Below are positions 15,909 to 26,055 of a DNA stretch of 64,000 nt, in pieces. Positions within the stretch are counted from its first letter, which is position 1; each line of letters opens with the position of its first letter. The stretch is taken from the NCBI RefSeq assembly GCF_002209355.2, contig NZ_CP106855.1, positions 1,736,001 through 1,800,000 on the forward strand, read 5' to 3'. The notes beneath the pieces were generated by a model. That model was given only the letters and a program-made list of their open reading frames with translations, was not told the origin of the DNA and ran no database searches. The position numbers and the translations under genes were made by a program. The DNA is from Bdellovibrio sp. SKB1291214 (GTDB lineage Bacteria; Bdellovibrionota; Bdellovibrionia; Bdellovibrionales; Bdellovibrionaceae).

Positions 15909-16742
15909 TTATGACAAAAGATGAGATAGGATCACAACACCGAGCAAAATAACAGGACTTGCGAATAGGACGCCATCAATTCGATCTAACACACCACCGT
16001 GGCCGGGCATAATCTTACCAGAGTCCTTAACCTCCGCTACGCGTTTAAGTAGGGATTCGAAGAAGTCTCCGAACTGAGCGACATATCCTGAGACAGCTGC
16101 CAGTCCCACAATGAAATAGCCTGAATAACCAGTTAAAAGAAACTTCCAACAGATGGTGCCCGCCACTACGGAGCCCAAAATTCCACCCAAGGATCCTTCC
16201 CAAGTTTTCTTAGGAGAAACGGTCGGCATGACTTTGTGTTTTCCAAATAGAACACCAAAGCAGTACGCCATCGTGTCGCCAGCAAAAACAACAGCCAGCA
16301 AATAGATAAACCAGAAAAGGCCAAAATCTTGATCAAGAAGTCGGAACGCAAATGACGGTAAAAGGCCCACGTACATCAAACCCAACGCTGAATGCGCTTG
16401 GAATTTAGTCATACGCTGCAAATCACCTGACTTGTGAAGTTTAAGTAAGCTGATTATCGTAAGCGCAATTAAAGACATCGCATAAACAATTGCGCCTAAA
16501 TTCAAAGCCATTGTGGAAACTAAAAATACGAGAAATGATAATACGAAAAAAGAGGACTTTAGCAGCTTGGAAGTTTCTGATTTAAACAGAATTCCTAACA
16601 GCTCCCACGCACTTAATGCTACTGCAACAGCGATGATAATTTTTAATCCAGTGATCTGCAGGAAATAATAAAGTGCAAAAATAATTGCCAATGCCACGAG
16701 GGCAGAGGCGGCTCTAATTAGAAAGCTTTTCCAAGTTGTCAT
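15909..16742 (-). CDS. cdsA: Phosphatidate cytidylyltransferase
   Basis: This 277-residue integral membrane protein makes CDP-diacylglycerol from CTP and phosphatidic acid, the branch point of phospholipid synthesis. The family signature is visible as S-P-K-K-T-W-E-G-S-L-G-G near the middle and K-D-S-G-K-I-M-P-G-H-G-G-V-L-D-R-I-D-G near the C-terminus. About eight hydrophobic helices are evident. ATG 16742 is preferred because AAGG lies about 10 bases upstream; ATG 16760 would add six residues. It overlaps the uppS stop. Confidence 0.9.
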   Translation of the reverse strand: MTTWKSFLIRAASALVALAIIFALYYFLQITGLKIIIAVAVALSAWELLGILFKSETSKLLKSSFFVLSFLVFLVSTMALNLGAIVYAMSLIALTIISLLKLHKSGDLQRMTKFQAHSALGLMYVGLLPSFAFRLLDQDFGLFWFIYLLAVVFAGDTMAYCFGVLFGKHKVMPTVSPKKTWEGSLGGILGSVVAGTICWKFLLTGYSGYFIVGLAAVSGYVAQFGDFFESLLKRVAEVKDSGKIMPGHGGVLDRIDGVLFASPVILLGVVILSHLLS

Positions 16743-17445
16743 TTGTAGAGACCTTGCCATAACGGCGTTGTCTCACGGAAAAAGCAGAAAGGGCTTCCTC
16801 TAGATGAGCTTCTGTGAAGTTAGGCCACAGAGTTTCCGTGAAGTAGAATTCCGAATAAGCGGCCTGCCATAACAAGAAATTTGAAAGTCGTTGTTCGCCG
16901 CTTGTTCTAACGATCAAATCAGGATCTGGAGTCGGATACGTGCTTAACGAAGTGCTAATCAAAGCCTCATCGATATCGTCAGGTTTAATTTCACCTTTAA
17001 CAATTCTGTTCGCGATATCACGAACCGCCAAAGTCATTTCCTGACGAGAGCCATAGCTCAATGCAAAGACAAGATTTAAGCCTGTGCATTTAGATGTAGC
17101 TTCGCGAGCTTGTTGAATTGCTTTGTAAACATCAGCAGGAACTTTCGATAGATCGCCGATCACAGAAAAACGGATGTTTTCTTTAACCAGATTGCTTGTT
17201 TCCTTGCTTAGATAACGGCGCAGAATTTTCATCAAAAATGAAACTTCTGCTTGCGGACGGAACCAGTTTTCAGTCGAGAAAGCATATAGAGTAAGGTTTT
17301 TGATACCTTTGCGAGAACAAGAAGTAATGATCTTCTTTGCGACACGAGTACCTTTGATGTGACCAAAAGTACGTGGCTTTCGTTTGAGCTGAGCCCAACG
17401 ACCGTTACCATCCATAATGATTGCAATATGCTTAGGTAGAGTCAC
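16714..17445 (-). CDS. uppS: Undecaprenyl diphosphate synthase (Z-type)
   Basis: This 243-residue cis-prenyltransferase adds isopentenyl units to farnesyl diphosphate to build the C55 carrier for peptidoglycan and LPS. The motif H-I-A-I-I-M-D-G-N-G-R-W-A holds the Mg-binding aspartate; T-L-Y-A-F-S-T-E-N-W and D-P-D-L-I-V-R-T-S-G-E-Q-R-L-S-N are also present. Start is GTG 17445 after GGGAG. The preceding frr stop lies 15 bases upstream, so the two are likely co-transcribed. Confidence 0.95.
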   Translation of the reverse strand: MTLPKHIAIIMDGNGRWAQLKRKPRTFGHIKGTRVAKKIITSCSRKGIKNLTLYAFSTENWFRPQAEVSFLMKILRRYLSKETSNLVKENIRFSVIGDLSKVPADVYKAIQQAREATSKCTGLNLVFALSYGSRQEMTLAVRDIANRIVKGEIKPDDIDEALISTSLSTYPTPDPDLIVRTSGEQRLSNFLLWQAAYSEFYFTETLWPNFTEAHLEEALSAFSVRQRRYGKVSTNDNLEKLSN

Positions 17446-17459
17446 CGGGCTCCCAAAAC

Positions 17460-18026
17460 CTAGATAGTCAAAATTGACTTTTCTTTTTCTTCAGCGATTT
17501 GATCTACTTTTTTGATCATATCATCTGTCACTTTTTGAATGTCAGTTTCACCTTTTTTAGCTTCGTCTTCGCTTAGAGGTGCTTTTTTGTCAGCTTTCAT
17601 TTTTTTGATAGCTTCATTGGCATCACGGCGAGCCATACGAACAGCCACGCGCGCTTCTTCAGCGATTTTCTTAACTTGCTTAGCAAGGTCTTTACGACGT
17701 TCTTCAGTTAAATCAGGAACTTTCAAACGAATCACTTTACCATCGTTCATCGGAGCCATGCCCAATTCAGATTTGATGATCGCTTGTTCGATGTCTTTAA
17801 GGATAGATACTTCCCAAGGCGCGATAAGGAAAGATTTAGCATCTGGAGTAGATACTGAAGCGACTTGTGATAGTGGAGAAGGATTGCCGTAATAGTTTAC
17901 GCGGATGCTATCAAGCATAGAAACTTGAGCACGGCCTGTACGGATTTTTTTAAGCTCTTCACCTAAAGCATTAATGGATTTATCCATTTGTGCTTGGGCA
18001 TTCTTTTTAATTTCAGCGATTGCCAT
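17460..18026 (-). CDS. frr: Ribosome recycling factor
   Basis: This 188-residue protein is of usual RRF length and has the L-K-K-I-R-T-G-R-A and S-I-R-V-N-Y-Y-G-N-P-S-P-L motifs, R-K-D-L-A-K-Q-V-K near the middle and a helical C-terminus. With EF-G it splits post-termination ribosomes. AAGGGGACC precedes the ATG. It follows pyrH by 23 bases, the classical order. Confidence 0.96.
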   Translation of the reverse strand: MAIAEIKKNAQAQMDKSINALGEELKKIRTGRAQVSMLDSIRVNYYGNPSPLSQVASVSTPDAKSFLIAPWEVSILKDIEQAIIKSELGMAPMNDGKVIRLKVPDLTEERRKDLAKQVKKIAEEARVAVRMARRDANEAIKKMKADKKAPLSEDEAKKGETDIQKVTDDMIKKVDQIAEEKEKSILTI

Positions 18027-18049
18027 GTTGAGGTCCCCTTAGTTGCGCT

Positions 18050-19691
<1,642 letters not shown>

Positions 19692-19742
19692 TAGGAAGAC
19701 TCCTTATAATAAGAACAGTAATAAAGATCTTTATCAAAATTT

Positions 19743-19824
19743 CCCCAGTGAAACCGGGGAGAGATGTCCCGCTGTTGCTTTAAGCGAAGCGGGACAAAGG
19801 AAAGGGTGGTCAAGCCACCCTTTC
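19743..19824 (-). other. Three hairpins between rpsB and tsf
   Basis: Reading from rpsB to tsf on the minus strand, GAAAGGGTGG / CCACCCTTTC (19800-19824) comes first. TGTCCCGCT / AGCGGGACA (19765-19796) follows, and then CCCC / GGGG (19743-19759). None is followed by a T-run. They could adjust relative expression of S2 and EF-Ts by processing, attenuation or protein binding, as intergenic stems do in other ribosomal operons. Confidence 0.5.
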
Positions 19825-19843
19825 TTCAGCGAACTGACAGAAA

Positions 19844-20767
19844 TTACTCTGCAGATTCGTCTTTGTTTTCAAGCTCAGCTTGGATTTCAACTTCTTCTGC
19901 TGTACCAGCAGCAACAAGTTTACGACCTTTGTTGGCTTTAACAACTGCAGGGCCTGCAGCTTTCTTAGGAGCTTCTTTAGCGCCAGCTTTTGCAGGAGCG
20001 CGACGTTTTGGAGCTGCGTCGTCACCTTTAGCTTCTTTAGCAACGTCAGATTGTTTGTCTGTCATTGTGCGGATTTTTTGTTCCCAAGTTTTAGAACCTT
20101 CGATGTAAGCGTCTGCAACTAGGTTAGCGAACAATTTGATAGAACGGATCGCATCGTCATTTCCTGGAATTGGGAAGTCGATAGACTCTGGATCAGAGTT
20201 TGTATCAGCGATACCAACAACAGTCATACCCAAGCGTTTAGCTTCAGCAACTGCGATGTGTTCTTTAGGAAGGTCTACTACGAACATTACAGAAGGCATT
20301 TCTTTCATGTCGCGAATACCGTTCAAGAACTCAGACAAACGAAGGTATTCTTTTTCGATTTTTGCGCGTTCTTTTTTAGTAAGGTAGTTGAATTCGCCTT
20401 TTTCTTTCATAGCATCAACTTTGCGAAGACGATCGATAGAAGATTTGATCGTTTCGAAGTTAGTCATCATGCCGCCCAACCAACGTTTAGTAACGTAGTA
20501 TTGACCGCATTTTGCTGCTGCTTCTTGAACTGGCTCGATAGCTTGTTTTTTAGTACCAACGAAGATCATGCGACCACCGTTAGCAGCGATTTCTTTTACG
20601 TATTCAGCAGCTTTATTAGCGCGAACAACAGTCTTTTGAAGGTCGATAATGTGAATACCGCCTCTTGCTGTGTATACGTAAGGTTTCATTTTTGGGTTCC
20701 AACGCTGTGTTTGGTGTCCGAAGTGAACTCCAGCGTCTAGCATTTCTTTCATGGTAACTTGTGCCAT
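19844..20767 (-). CDS. rpsB: Ribosomal protein S2 with long charged C-terminus
   Basis: This is the 307-residue 30S protein S2. The start M-A-Q-V-T-M-K-E-M-L-D-A-G-V-H-F-G-H and the segments W-N-P-K-M-K-P-Y, R-W-L-G-G-M-M-T-N-F and V-G-I-A-D-T-N-S-D-P are classical. AAAGGACG precedes the ATG; a longer open frame exists upstream but is not needed. The core matches the usual ~240 residues. About 70 extra C-terminal residues are Ala/Lys/Pro-rich, then acidic. First gene of the rpsB-tsf-pyrH-frr run. Confidence 0.96.
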   Translation of the reverse strand: MAQVTMKEMLDAGVHFGHQTQRWNPKMKPYVYTARGGIHIIDLQKTVVRANKAAEYVKEIAANGGRMIFVGTKKQAIEPVQEAAAKCGQYYVTKRWLGGMMTNFETIKSSIDRLRKVDAMKEKGEFNYLTKKERAKIEKEYLRLSEFLNGIRDMKEMPSVMFVVDLPKEHIAVAEAKRLGMTVVGIADTNSDPESIDFPIPGNDDAIRSIKLFANLVADAYIEGSKTWEQKIRTMTDKQSDVAKEAKGDDAAPKRRAPAKAGAKEAPKKAAGPAVVKANKGRKLVAAGTAEEVEIQAELENKDESAE

Positions 20768-20973
20768 GGTAGTACGTCCTTTCTGGTTATATCCTCCTCT
20801 TGTGCAGAGCCAGCTTTTTTTGATTCGCCGGAAGACCCCTTTTTCAGTACTCGGGGACCAGTTAGTGCTCAAGAGTGTGTTATTGTTGGACTCACGGGAT
20901 ATCATAGCGTGGCACAGAAGAGCAAGGATCTTTTGCTCAGTCTGGGAGCATGTTTTTTCGAATGGAAAGCGCC
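20768..20973 (-). promoter_or_regulatory. rpsB leader and probable promoter
   Basis: The leader on the minus strand contains TATGAT (20901-20906), a good -10 box, roughly 135 bases before the S2 ATG, with no clear -35. A six-base inverted repeat (GAGCAA / TTGCTC near 20930) lies upstream. The leader is long enough for autoregulation by S2, but I see no known S2-binding motif. Confidence 0.3.
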
Positions 20974-21008
20974 AAAAAGAAACGCCGCAACATTTCTGCG
21001 GCGGCGTT
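20974..21008 (-). terminator. Intrinsic terminator after FAD oxidoreductase gene
   Basis: On the minus strand AACGCCGC pairs with GCGGCGTT, followed by TCTTTTT. It lies about 25 bases after the stop of the FAD protein and before the rpsB leader. Confidence 0.75.
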
Positions 21009-21034
21009 ATTAAAGACCTAATTATTTCAACAAC

Positions 21035-22174
21035 TTACATTGTTGCTTCGGAAAATTCTTCGGCCGGGGCTTCAGAAACTGCAGCCTCCTCAACTTTGAA
21101 TCCCAATGAAGCGACTATCATTTCCGCCTGTAAAAGAGCTCCCACAAGGTTCTTTTGCTCGCTCAGAGGAGCGGAAGCCACCCATAGGTTTTCAAGGTTC
21201 GGGATCGTTTTGTTTGCACTTAGTTTCAAATCACCATTTCCGGCGATGTACGGGGAAACGAAGATTCTTTCAAGCTTCACATCGTCCAATGCTTCAGGGT
21301 AAGCGCGTTTGATTTGGCGTTTGATCTTTTTCAAGGTCATACCGACAACTTCGCTATCATCTGTCACTTCAGTTTCGATGAAAGTAATCCATTGAGAAGC
21401 TTGGATCATGTTTCCATCGACTTCCACTGCTGGCATAAAACGACCTGCGCACGGCCCGATTTCGTCTTGAGTTGTACCATTCAAGACGTGCATTGCTGTG
21501 GACTCTGTCACGGCTTTGCTGTGGCAGATATCCAAGCACAATGCTGTCCAGTAGCTGTTTTTGCCAAGTTTAGCGCGAGCACGTTGAGAAATCGCATCTT
21601 CTGGAAGAAGCAGCGATAAATCACGAACAGCTCCTGCAAAAATAAAGTTTTGAGCGTGAACAGTTTTAGAGCCATTGACTGTCACCGAAGTGATACGCTC
21701 GCCCTCTTGCTGGAACTTGGTCACATAGGAACGAGGCATGAACTCGCCCGTGAATTTTTCCAACAACATTTGAGTCCACTGGAAAGGTTGTAACTGAAGG
21801 TCGATGCGTTTGCTGGAAGTAAAATAGGAAAGCTCTTCCCAAAATGCTGGTGGATTTTCGCCAAATCCCAAGAAAGTTTTAAAATTACCGGAGTCGTAAG
21901 TGACAGGTGCCTCGTCTGAAACATCTGCGATAACTTTTTGACCCAATAGATTTTCCAGAAATCCCAGAGCTTTCTCAGACAAAACGGAATCGGGAACAAA
22001 ACGAATACCGTTGTTGATAGGGCCTGTTGGAAAATTGATTTGTCTGTTGGCGCCGAACGCGTGGTCCAAGCCGTCCAACAAAACAACATTCTTAGTTTCG
22101 CGGCTAAGAGCAGCTGCGACGCTAAGACCTGTTAAACCACTACCGATAATTGCATAATCATAAATATGAGCCAT
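21035..22174 (-). CDS. FAD/NAD(P)-binding oxidoreductase, unknown substrate
   Basis: This 379-residue protein (from ATG 22174) has a Rossmann dinucleotide-binding start Y-A-I-I-G-S-G-L-T-G-L-S-V-A-A-A-L and a C-terminal N-L-W-V-A-S-A-P-L that resembles the FAD-contact region of amine-oxidase-like enzymes. A P-N-L-E-N-L segment precedes it. Substrate residues are not recognisable. The open frame extends 12 codons upstream, but ATG 22174 starts the Rossmann fold and is preceded by GGGGGA. The C-terminus is Ala/Glu-rich. Confidence 0.7.
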   Translation of the reverse strand: MAHIYDYAIIGSGLTGLSVAAALSRETKNVVLLDGLDHAFGANRQINFPTGPINNGIRFVPDSVLSEKALGFLENLLGQKVIADVSDEAPVTYDSGNFKTFLGFGENPPAFWEELSYFTSSKRIDLQLQPFQWTQMLLEKFTGEFMPRSYVTKFQQEGERITSVTVNGSKTVHAQNFIFAGAVRDLSLLLPEDAISQRARAKLGKNSYWTALCLDICHSKAVTESTAMHVLNGTTQDEIGPCAGRFMPAVEVDGNMIQASQWITFIETEVTDDSEVVGMTLKKIKRQIKRAYPEALDDVKLERIFVSPYIAGNGDLKLSANKTIPNLENLWVASAPLSEQKNLVGALLQAEMIVASLGFKVEEAAVSEAPAEEFSEATM

Positions 22175-22229
22175 GCAAATACAATCCCCCACAAGTCGGA
22201 CTCTTTGCAAGAAGGAAGGCTGTGAATTT

Positions 22230-23063
22230 TTAGCTAACGCATTTAATCAATGTGCGCAAGACGGCTCTGACAGCGGGTTTGAGCCAAGAGTGCTTATCGA
22301 GTAAGCAAGCAATTGCAGGGGAGGTCTTATAGTAGAAGTAAACGAATTTTCTTCCAAAATAGGATTCCTTCAACACATCATCACGGAAGATCCGCAATGT
22401 TTGAACTTCGAAGGCCTGAGGACCAAACGCTGAGGTTGCGATAAAACAGCGTGGTCTTTCTTTGTCAGCCAACTTTAAAAAGTTCTTAACGACATTTGGA
22501 TTCTTGGCCGAGCGAACAAAGGATTCTGCTTTTTTAATGATGTCTGGATAAATGGGCGTGAATTGGATAAACATCGCCAGTTGCTTGGCTGAATTTTGCA
22601 TTCGCTCATGGTACTTGTCGTGAGTATCATAGATACGCATCAAATCCCAATAGACCGAAGCAACTACCGTGAGCTCCGTATGGCGAGCACTTTCTTTGAA
22701 GGCTTCCGGGCGAAGTTTTTCGCCTTTCTTAACTTCAAAAACAATGTCCAAAATCTTTAGGTATTTTTCATAGGCGATGGCAGCTTCAGCGTACATCTTT
22801 TGCCCCATGGAATTGCGGGCTTGTTTGATCAGCTGAACGCGGCTTTTCCAAAGTGCCAAACGATGTTGTTCGCGCGCACGTTCTTGTGCCATTAAGACGC
22901 CACCACTGCTAGTCGCTGCAGTTCTGCGTAAATCAGAAATACAACCTGCGCACACTTCTGGTGGCAAGCTTGCCTCTCCCGCCTGTGCTAATTTAGCACT
23001 GAGCTCTGGCTCAATCGGGTGAAGTTCTGTTACTTGAATTCCGCAGCGCGGGCATTGAATCAT
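22230..23063 (-). CDS. CFI-box-CTERM protein with N-terminal zinc-ribbon-like cysteines
   Basis: This 277-residue protein begins with C-P-R-C (4-7) and has a second pair at C-A-G-C (about 38-41), a likely zinc site. The C-terminus carries a CFI-box module, C-F-I-A-T-S-A-F-G followed by V-Q-T-L-R-I-F-R-D-D-V-L and a hydrophobic Y-Y-K-T-S-P-A-I-A-C-L-L segment. The CFI-box is a recurrent C-terminal domain of unknown function. The central part is helical. AAGGATA precedes the ATG. I cannot assign a role. Confidence 0.65.
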   Translation of the reverse strand: MIQCPRCGIQVTELHPIEPELSAKLAQAGEASLPPEVCAGCISDLRRTAATSSGGVLMAQERAREQHRLALWKSRVQLIKQARNSMGQKMYAEAAIAYEKYLKILDIVFEVKKGEKLRPEAFKESARHTELTVVASVYWDLMRIYDTHDKYHERMQNSAKQLAMFIQFTPIYPDIIKKAESFVRSAKNPNVVKNFLKLADKERPRCFIATSAFGPQAFEVQTLRIFRDDVLKESYFGRKFVYFYYKTSPAIACLLDKHSWLKPAVRAVLRTLIKCVS

Positions 23064-23137
23064 GGCTATCCTTGCCTAAATTAAACCGCTTCCGGCGAAG
23101 CCGAACGCATATACCTAGTTTAAATCCCAGAAGTGAC

Positions 23138-25177
23138 TTAAAGCAAATTCATTGGATCGATGTCGATGACAATTTTTACTCCGGCAGGAACCCATTCTTG
23201 GTCCCCTAACAGCTGCCTAGAGAATGGATTCGTCAATGAGCCTTGTGACGATTTTACGAGGAGATGATATCTAAACTGTCCTCGCAACTTTGCGAGGGCG
23301 GCCTCGGCTGGACCTAAAACTTCGATGCCTTTATATTTCTCAATCTGAGCCTTTAGGCTATGTGCTCGTCTAGCTAAAAGTCGAGCGGTCTCTTCGACGG
23401 CACCTAATTTTGTACCTTGGATTCGAAAACTTACAAGCTTGCCACAGGGTGGATAGTTGAGGGCAGCGCGCACGTTAAGTTCATGGGTCGCAAAACCTTC
23501 GAAGTCATGGGACTTTGCAAAGGTTAAACTGTCGTGCTCTGTATTAAAGGTTTGAATGATCACCAGGCCCGGGCTTTCACCTTCTTTAACGTGACGACCA
23601 CTTCGGCCGCTCATCTGCGTAATCAGTTGAAAGCTTCGTTCGGTGGCGCGGAAGTCGGGAAGATTGAAACCGACATCAGCAAGAACTAACCCGACCAATT
23701 TTAATTTTGGAAAATCTAATCCCTTGGCGATCATCTGCGTACCCACCAGAATGTCAATTTCGCCAGTTTCCATTCGCGCAATCAGGTCTTCCAGATCCGC
23801 GCGATTTTGAATTTCATCGCGGTCTGCACGTGCAATCACCTTGCCTGGGAAAAGTCTTGCCAGATCAGTTTCTAAGAGCTCAGTCCCGAGGCCGATAGCT
23901 TCGAGTTCGCCTTCTTTGCAATCAGGACATTTCTTTTTCATTTGCTCATGGTAGTCACAGTAATGGCATACCAAGTGAGAGCCAGCGTGTAAGGTCAAAG
24001 AGATATCGCAATTAGGACATTCGCGGGTGTGGCCGCAAGCAGGGCACACCACCATTTGCGCAATCCCACGACGGTTCAGAAAGAGAGCGCTTTGATCGCC
24101 GCGCTCGATTGTTTCGCGCATCCGTTCGAACAATTGAGGACTCATCCAATAAGGAAGATGCGAATACTTTTCGATCATTAGTTTTTGATGGTCGTCGTCA
24201 GCTTTTAATTTTCTAAGATCGATGATTTCAACATCAGGAAGGGCCCGCCCCGCTACGCGGTTTTTCAAGGGGTGAAGATGATATCTGCCCTCTTGTGCGT
24301 TTTTCCACGTTTCCAAACTTGGAGTCGCGGAACCCAATACCACAGGGCAGTTCATGATTTTACCCATCATGACGGCTGCATCCCGCCCGTTGTATTTCAA
24401 TTTTTCATCTTGTTTGTAAGAGGGCTCATGCTCTTCGTCGACAATGATGATTCCCAAATCTGGAACGGGACAAAACAATGCCGATCTTGCGCCGATCAAT
24501 ATGGATTTACGTCCTTCGACAACATCCCACCATTGATTGGTGCGCTCACGATCTGTGAGTTGTGAATGAAGGGCCGCGATTTTATCCCCAAAGCGACGGG
24601 CGAAACGTTGAATCAACTGAGGTGTCAAAGATATCTCTGGCACTAGTACCATCCCACGTTTTCCCTCTTTTAAAGCTTTATCAAGTAAGCGCAGATAGAC
24701 TTCTGTTTTACCTGATCCTGTTACGCCAAAAAGTAAATGCGTGGAAAATCCTTGGTGTTGAGCAATACCTTCAAATGATGATTTTTGTTCAGGTGTCAGT
24801 TCAGGAATTTTATCCGCATCCAGCTGAGGAATAACGGGTGCACGCTTACTTGCCCGTTGTTTGTCCGTCTTTTTTAACGGAGGAAAGGCAGACTGCACGA
24901 CTTGTCCCACTGGATGAAGATAATAGCTTGCAAGCCATTCAAGCCATTTTACAAATGGATCTGGAAAGGGAGAGTATTCATCGTCAATCGAATCAATGGG
25001 CTTAACTTGAAATTCGGGAGTTTCCATCGCAGGCCCCAGAACAAGGCCTTTCGTTTTACGTTTTCCAAGGGGTACATTGACTAACTGGCCGCGAGTTAAG
25101 GGCTCTGGCGAGCTGTATGTCAAAGCCTCTGGAAGGGGAGCATCAACTGCAATCTTCCAGAGAGAAGGCACACTCAT
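23138..25177 (-). CDS. priA: Primosomal helicase PriA
   Basis: This 679-residue superfamily-2 helicase restarts stalled replication forks. Walker A is F-G-V-T-G-S-G-K-T-E-V, the DEAH-like box is V-D-E-E-H, and the Cys-rich zinc-binding insertion includes C-P-A-C-G, C-P-N-C, C-H-Y-C and C-P-D-C. The helicase end motif is Q-M-S-G-R-S-G-R. Slightly shorter than E. coli PriA (732 aa) but complete in the motifs. The stop of the gene is followed by an AT-poor 75-base gap before the CFI-box gene. Its start overlaps the stop of the secreted-protein gene upstream (ATGA). Confidence 0.95.
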   Translation of the reverse strand: MSVPSLWKIAVDAPLPEALTYSSPEPLTRGQLVNVPLGKRKTKGLVLGPAMETPEFQVKPIDSIDDEYSPFPDPFVKWLEWLASYYLHPVGQVVQSAFPPLKKTDKQRASKRAPVIPQLDADKIPELTPEQKSSFEGIAQHQGFSTHLLFGVTGSGKTEVYLRLLDKALKEGKRGMVLVPEISLTPQLIQRFARRFGDKIAALHSQLTDRERTNQWWDVVEGRKSILIGARSALFCPVPDLGIIIVDEEHEPSYKQDEKLKYNGRDAAVMMGKIMNCPVVLGSATPSLETWKNAQEGRYHLHPLKNRVAGRALPDVEIIDLRKLKADDDHQKLMIEKYSHLPYWMSPQLFERMRETIERGDQSALFLNRRGIAQMVVCPACGHTRECPNCDISLTLHAGSHLVCHYCDYHEQMKKKCPDCKEGELEAIGLGTELLETDLARLFPGKVIARADRDEIQNRADLEDLIARMETGEIDILVGTQMIAKGLDFPKLKLVGLVLADVGFNLPDFRATERSFQLITQMSGRSGRHVKEGESPGLVIIQTFNTEHDSLTFAKSHDFEGFATHELNVRAALNYPPCGKLVSFRIQGTKLGAVEETARLLARRAHSLKAQIEKYKGIEVLGPAEAALAKLRGQFRYHLLVKSSQGSLTNPFSRQLLGDQEWVPAGVKIVIDIDPMNLL

Positions 25178-26028
25178 CTAAACCTCGAGTAAAATTCCAT
25201 CACGGCATCTTTAGCGGAAAGTTTTTCCAAACCATCAAGCTTGGTATTGATATCCAAAGAATTCGGTTGGAACTGAGAAACCGCTGTTGCGGGTCTTGCC
25301 GAAGCGCTAATCAAACGAATCGTCGCTGTATTGTTGCCCCAACGAATGGTGCGCGTGCGAGGGTAATACAAGCCTTTTGCAAACTGGTTATAATTATCCG
25401 CGGTCATTTCTACTTGGCTTGGCAGTCGAATTTTACGAATGACGAATTGATCTTGTTCAATCCACAAGCCTGGATTGCTGTTTTTATCATCTTCTGGAGT
25501 TGGCTGGCCGAAAGCGTAGTTCACCACACCACCTGTGCGAGAGTAGCGTACCCAGCCTTCTGGTTCATACTTAACATCGTCGCCTTTTTTCACCGTCATA
25601 CGTTTTGAATACGCACCATGAGGGATGATTTTCAAATTTGCCAACGTGGCTGCGAAGTTTTCAGAGCTTCTGAAGTTTAGGTATTTTTCCAGAAAGTCTT
25701 CTGGCGTTTTTTCGTTTTTCTTAGAACCGTTTACAATGGTCCAGCGTTGGCCCCCAGCATACAGAAACTGCATGCGGAAATTTCCTTGAAGTTCTTTGGT
25801 GCCAGTAACTGTCAGGCGCATCGTGCGGTCGTTATCGATCAACCAAGTTTCACGAAGATGGATCGTGTCGTCGCCATTTGCAAACTGCACTTCTTGTTCT
25901 ATAGCGTAAATACCGCTGCCGGCATTATCAGAAGTTTTCTGCAAAATAGTTTTTGTGGGAAGAATAAATGCAGAGGCCAATACCGGACTCAAGACTCCAA
26001 CAAAAGTTGCGACTAAAAACTTTTTCAT
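25174..26028 (-). CDS. Secreted protein of unknown function
   Basis: This 284-residue protein has a signal peptide (M-K-K-F-L-V-A through A-S-A) and a mature part dominated by predicted beta strands, with several Trp-Thr-Ile and Asp-Arg-Thr-Met strand-like patterns. I recognise no family. AAGGGGC precedes the ATG. Its stop overlaps the start of priA, so it is probably co-transcribed with it, though a functional link is not obvious. Confidence 0.6.
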   Translation of the reverse strand: MKKFLVATFVGVLSPVLASAFILPTKTILQKTSDNAGSGIYAIEQEVQFANGDDTIHLRETWLIDNDRTMRLTVTGTKELQGNFRMQFLYAGGQRWTIVNGSKKNEKTPEDFLEKYLNFRSSENFAATLANLKIIPHGAYSKRMTVKKGDDVKYEPEGWVRYSRTGGVVNYAFGQPTPEDDKNSNPGLWIEQDQFVIRKIRLPSQVEMTADNYNQFAKGLYYPRTRTIRWGNNTATIRLISASARPATAVSQFQPNSLDINTKLDGLEKLSAKDAVMEFYSRFR

Positions 26029-26055
26029 ACAGCCCCTTAATTGAATAACCAGTTA

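Noticed and set aside
20768-20905. In-frame N-terminal extension of S2
   Set aside because: The canonical S2 start with AAAGGACG is at 20767, and the extension does not resemble any S2.
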